Below are positions 43,559-44,025 of a stretch of 44,025 bases of DNA, in pieces. How positions within the stretch are numbered: the first letter of the stretch is position 1; each line of letters opens with the position of its first letter. The DNA is taken from positions 1 through 44,025 of the forward strand of contig JANQII010000131.1 of the NCBI GenBank assembly GCA_028282195.1, written 5' to 3'. Both the position numbers and the translations under genes were made by a program. The notes below the pieces were generated by a model that ran no database searches, was not told the origin of the DNA, and saw only the letters and a list, made by a program, of their open reading frames with translations. Origin of the DNA: Prolixibacteraceae bacterium (GTDB lineage Bacteria > Bacteroidota > Bacteroidia > Bacteroidales > Prolixibacteraceae).

Positions 43559-43978
43559 TTAGATATTTGCACCAAGATGTCTGCGAATTTTTCTCTTTAC
43601 ACTTTTTGAGTTTTTAATGCAGTTGATGAGCGAATTGAATTCATCATTTGTTAATTTCCCAATTATCTCATAATCAACTCCGGATATAGCATAAATGTCG
43701 TTAAAAGAATCTTTGTTAAACTCATTTATTTGAGGGCCATATACATATGTATCTCTTGGAAATGACCAGCCTTCATCTGTAATTGGATAATTTGATTTGA
43801 AGAAATAACAATTAAAATTAGCTTCTGGTAAATCAATGCATCCATGAGTTTTTTCAATATATCCAGGTATGTGATCCTGGCTTGTTGGTAAGCTTGCTAT
43901 TAGAACCCATTCCTTTGCTTCTAATACAATGAAACGAGCATGAGAAATATTCACACATAGGCGATTTATTAAAATCAT
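43559..43978 (-). CDS. Unrecognised small protein at the window edge
   Basis: I do not recognise this 139-residue frame. It starts at an ATG (43976-43978). It has no clear membrane segment or signal peptide. Visible features are a strand-rich N-terminal part (ARFIVLEAKEWVLIASLP), aromatic residues in the middle (CYFFKSNYPITDEGWSFPRD), and a basic C-terminal helix (KNSKSVKRKIRRHLG). It converges with ispH across 31 bases. Its codon use resembles the neighbours, which favours a real gene. Confidence 0.6.
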   Translation of the reverse strand: MILINRLCVNISHARFIVLEAKEWVLIASLPTSQDHIPGYIEKTHGCIDLPEANFNCYFFKSNYPITDEGWSFPRDTYVYGPQINEFNKDSFNDIYAISGVDYEIIGKLTNDEFNSLINCIKNSKSVKRKIRRHLGANI

Positions 43979-44025
43979 GCGAGTTCCATCTTATACCTTA
44001 GAAAACAAACAATTTTAATAAGATG

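Overview
This AT-rich window looks like a chromosomal segment of a Bacteroidota bacterium, most likely Bacteroidales/Marinilabiliales-like. The support is a porQ gene of the type IX secretion system, a GlsA/GlsB-type pair for glycine-lipid synthesis, a Bacteroidota-style division/cell-wall (dcw) cluster that lacks murF and ddl, a long MraY with an internal insertion, and promoter candidates of the Bacteroidota type (TTTG or TTG, about 19-20 bases, then TAnnTTTG). The genus cannot be named from this sequence alone. No tRNA, rRNA, CRISPR array, prophage or intact insertion sequence was seen.

Layout. 1-5.0 kb (minus): an orphan membrane histidine kinase, then an apparent operon of a BASS-family transporter, a PlsC-like acyltransferase and an MntP manganese exporter. 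5.1-9.7 kb: a secreted alkaline phosphatase, a repeat-rich gap, a small membrane protein, an AlbA_2/Schlafen-type protein, a GNAT acetyltransferase, a broken inosine/xanthosine triphosphatase gene, and a NifX-like/AhpD-like pair. 9.7-13.7 kb: miaB (minus), then a SPOR-like secreted protein overlapping a long PurF-type amidophosphoribosyltransferase. 13.7-17.2 kb: repeat-rich DNA with one doubtful small gene, then glsB and glsA (minus).

17.2-34.2 kb (plus) is the dcw operon: mraZ, rsmH, ftsL, ftsI, murE, mraY, murD, ftsW, murG, murC, ftsQ, ftsA, a second ftsZ paralogue, the canonical ftsZ and yqeY. Up to the canonical ftsZ the genes overlap or lie within 18 bases of each other. The cluster carries out cytoplasmic and lipid-linked steps of peptidoglycan synthesis together with septum assembly. 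A four-fold 10-bp GTG array in front of mraZ looks like the MraZ operator. The most interesting feature is the tandem pair of FtsZ proteins. Both keep the GTPase motifs. Only the downstream copy has an IPAYRRK peptide, while the upstream copy ends in a putative amphipathic helix that recalls the tail of FtsA.

34.3-40.4 kb (minus): a BlaI/BlaR1-type sensor pair whose promoter is covered by three 17-bp dyads with centres exactly 21 bp apart, a very large secreted BNR/sortilin-like repeat protein, and an isochorismatase-family hydrolase. 40.7-44.0 kb: porQ, a ten-unit 21-bp minisatellite without indels, cmk overlapping ispH, and an unrecognised gene at the edge.

Several families of intergenic repeats occur: MITE-like palindromic elements (about 102, 14749 and 33591), a hairpin repeat that forms the 3' end of miaB, and two 7-bp arrays. 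All functional statements are by reading motifs; no database search was run.
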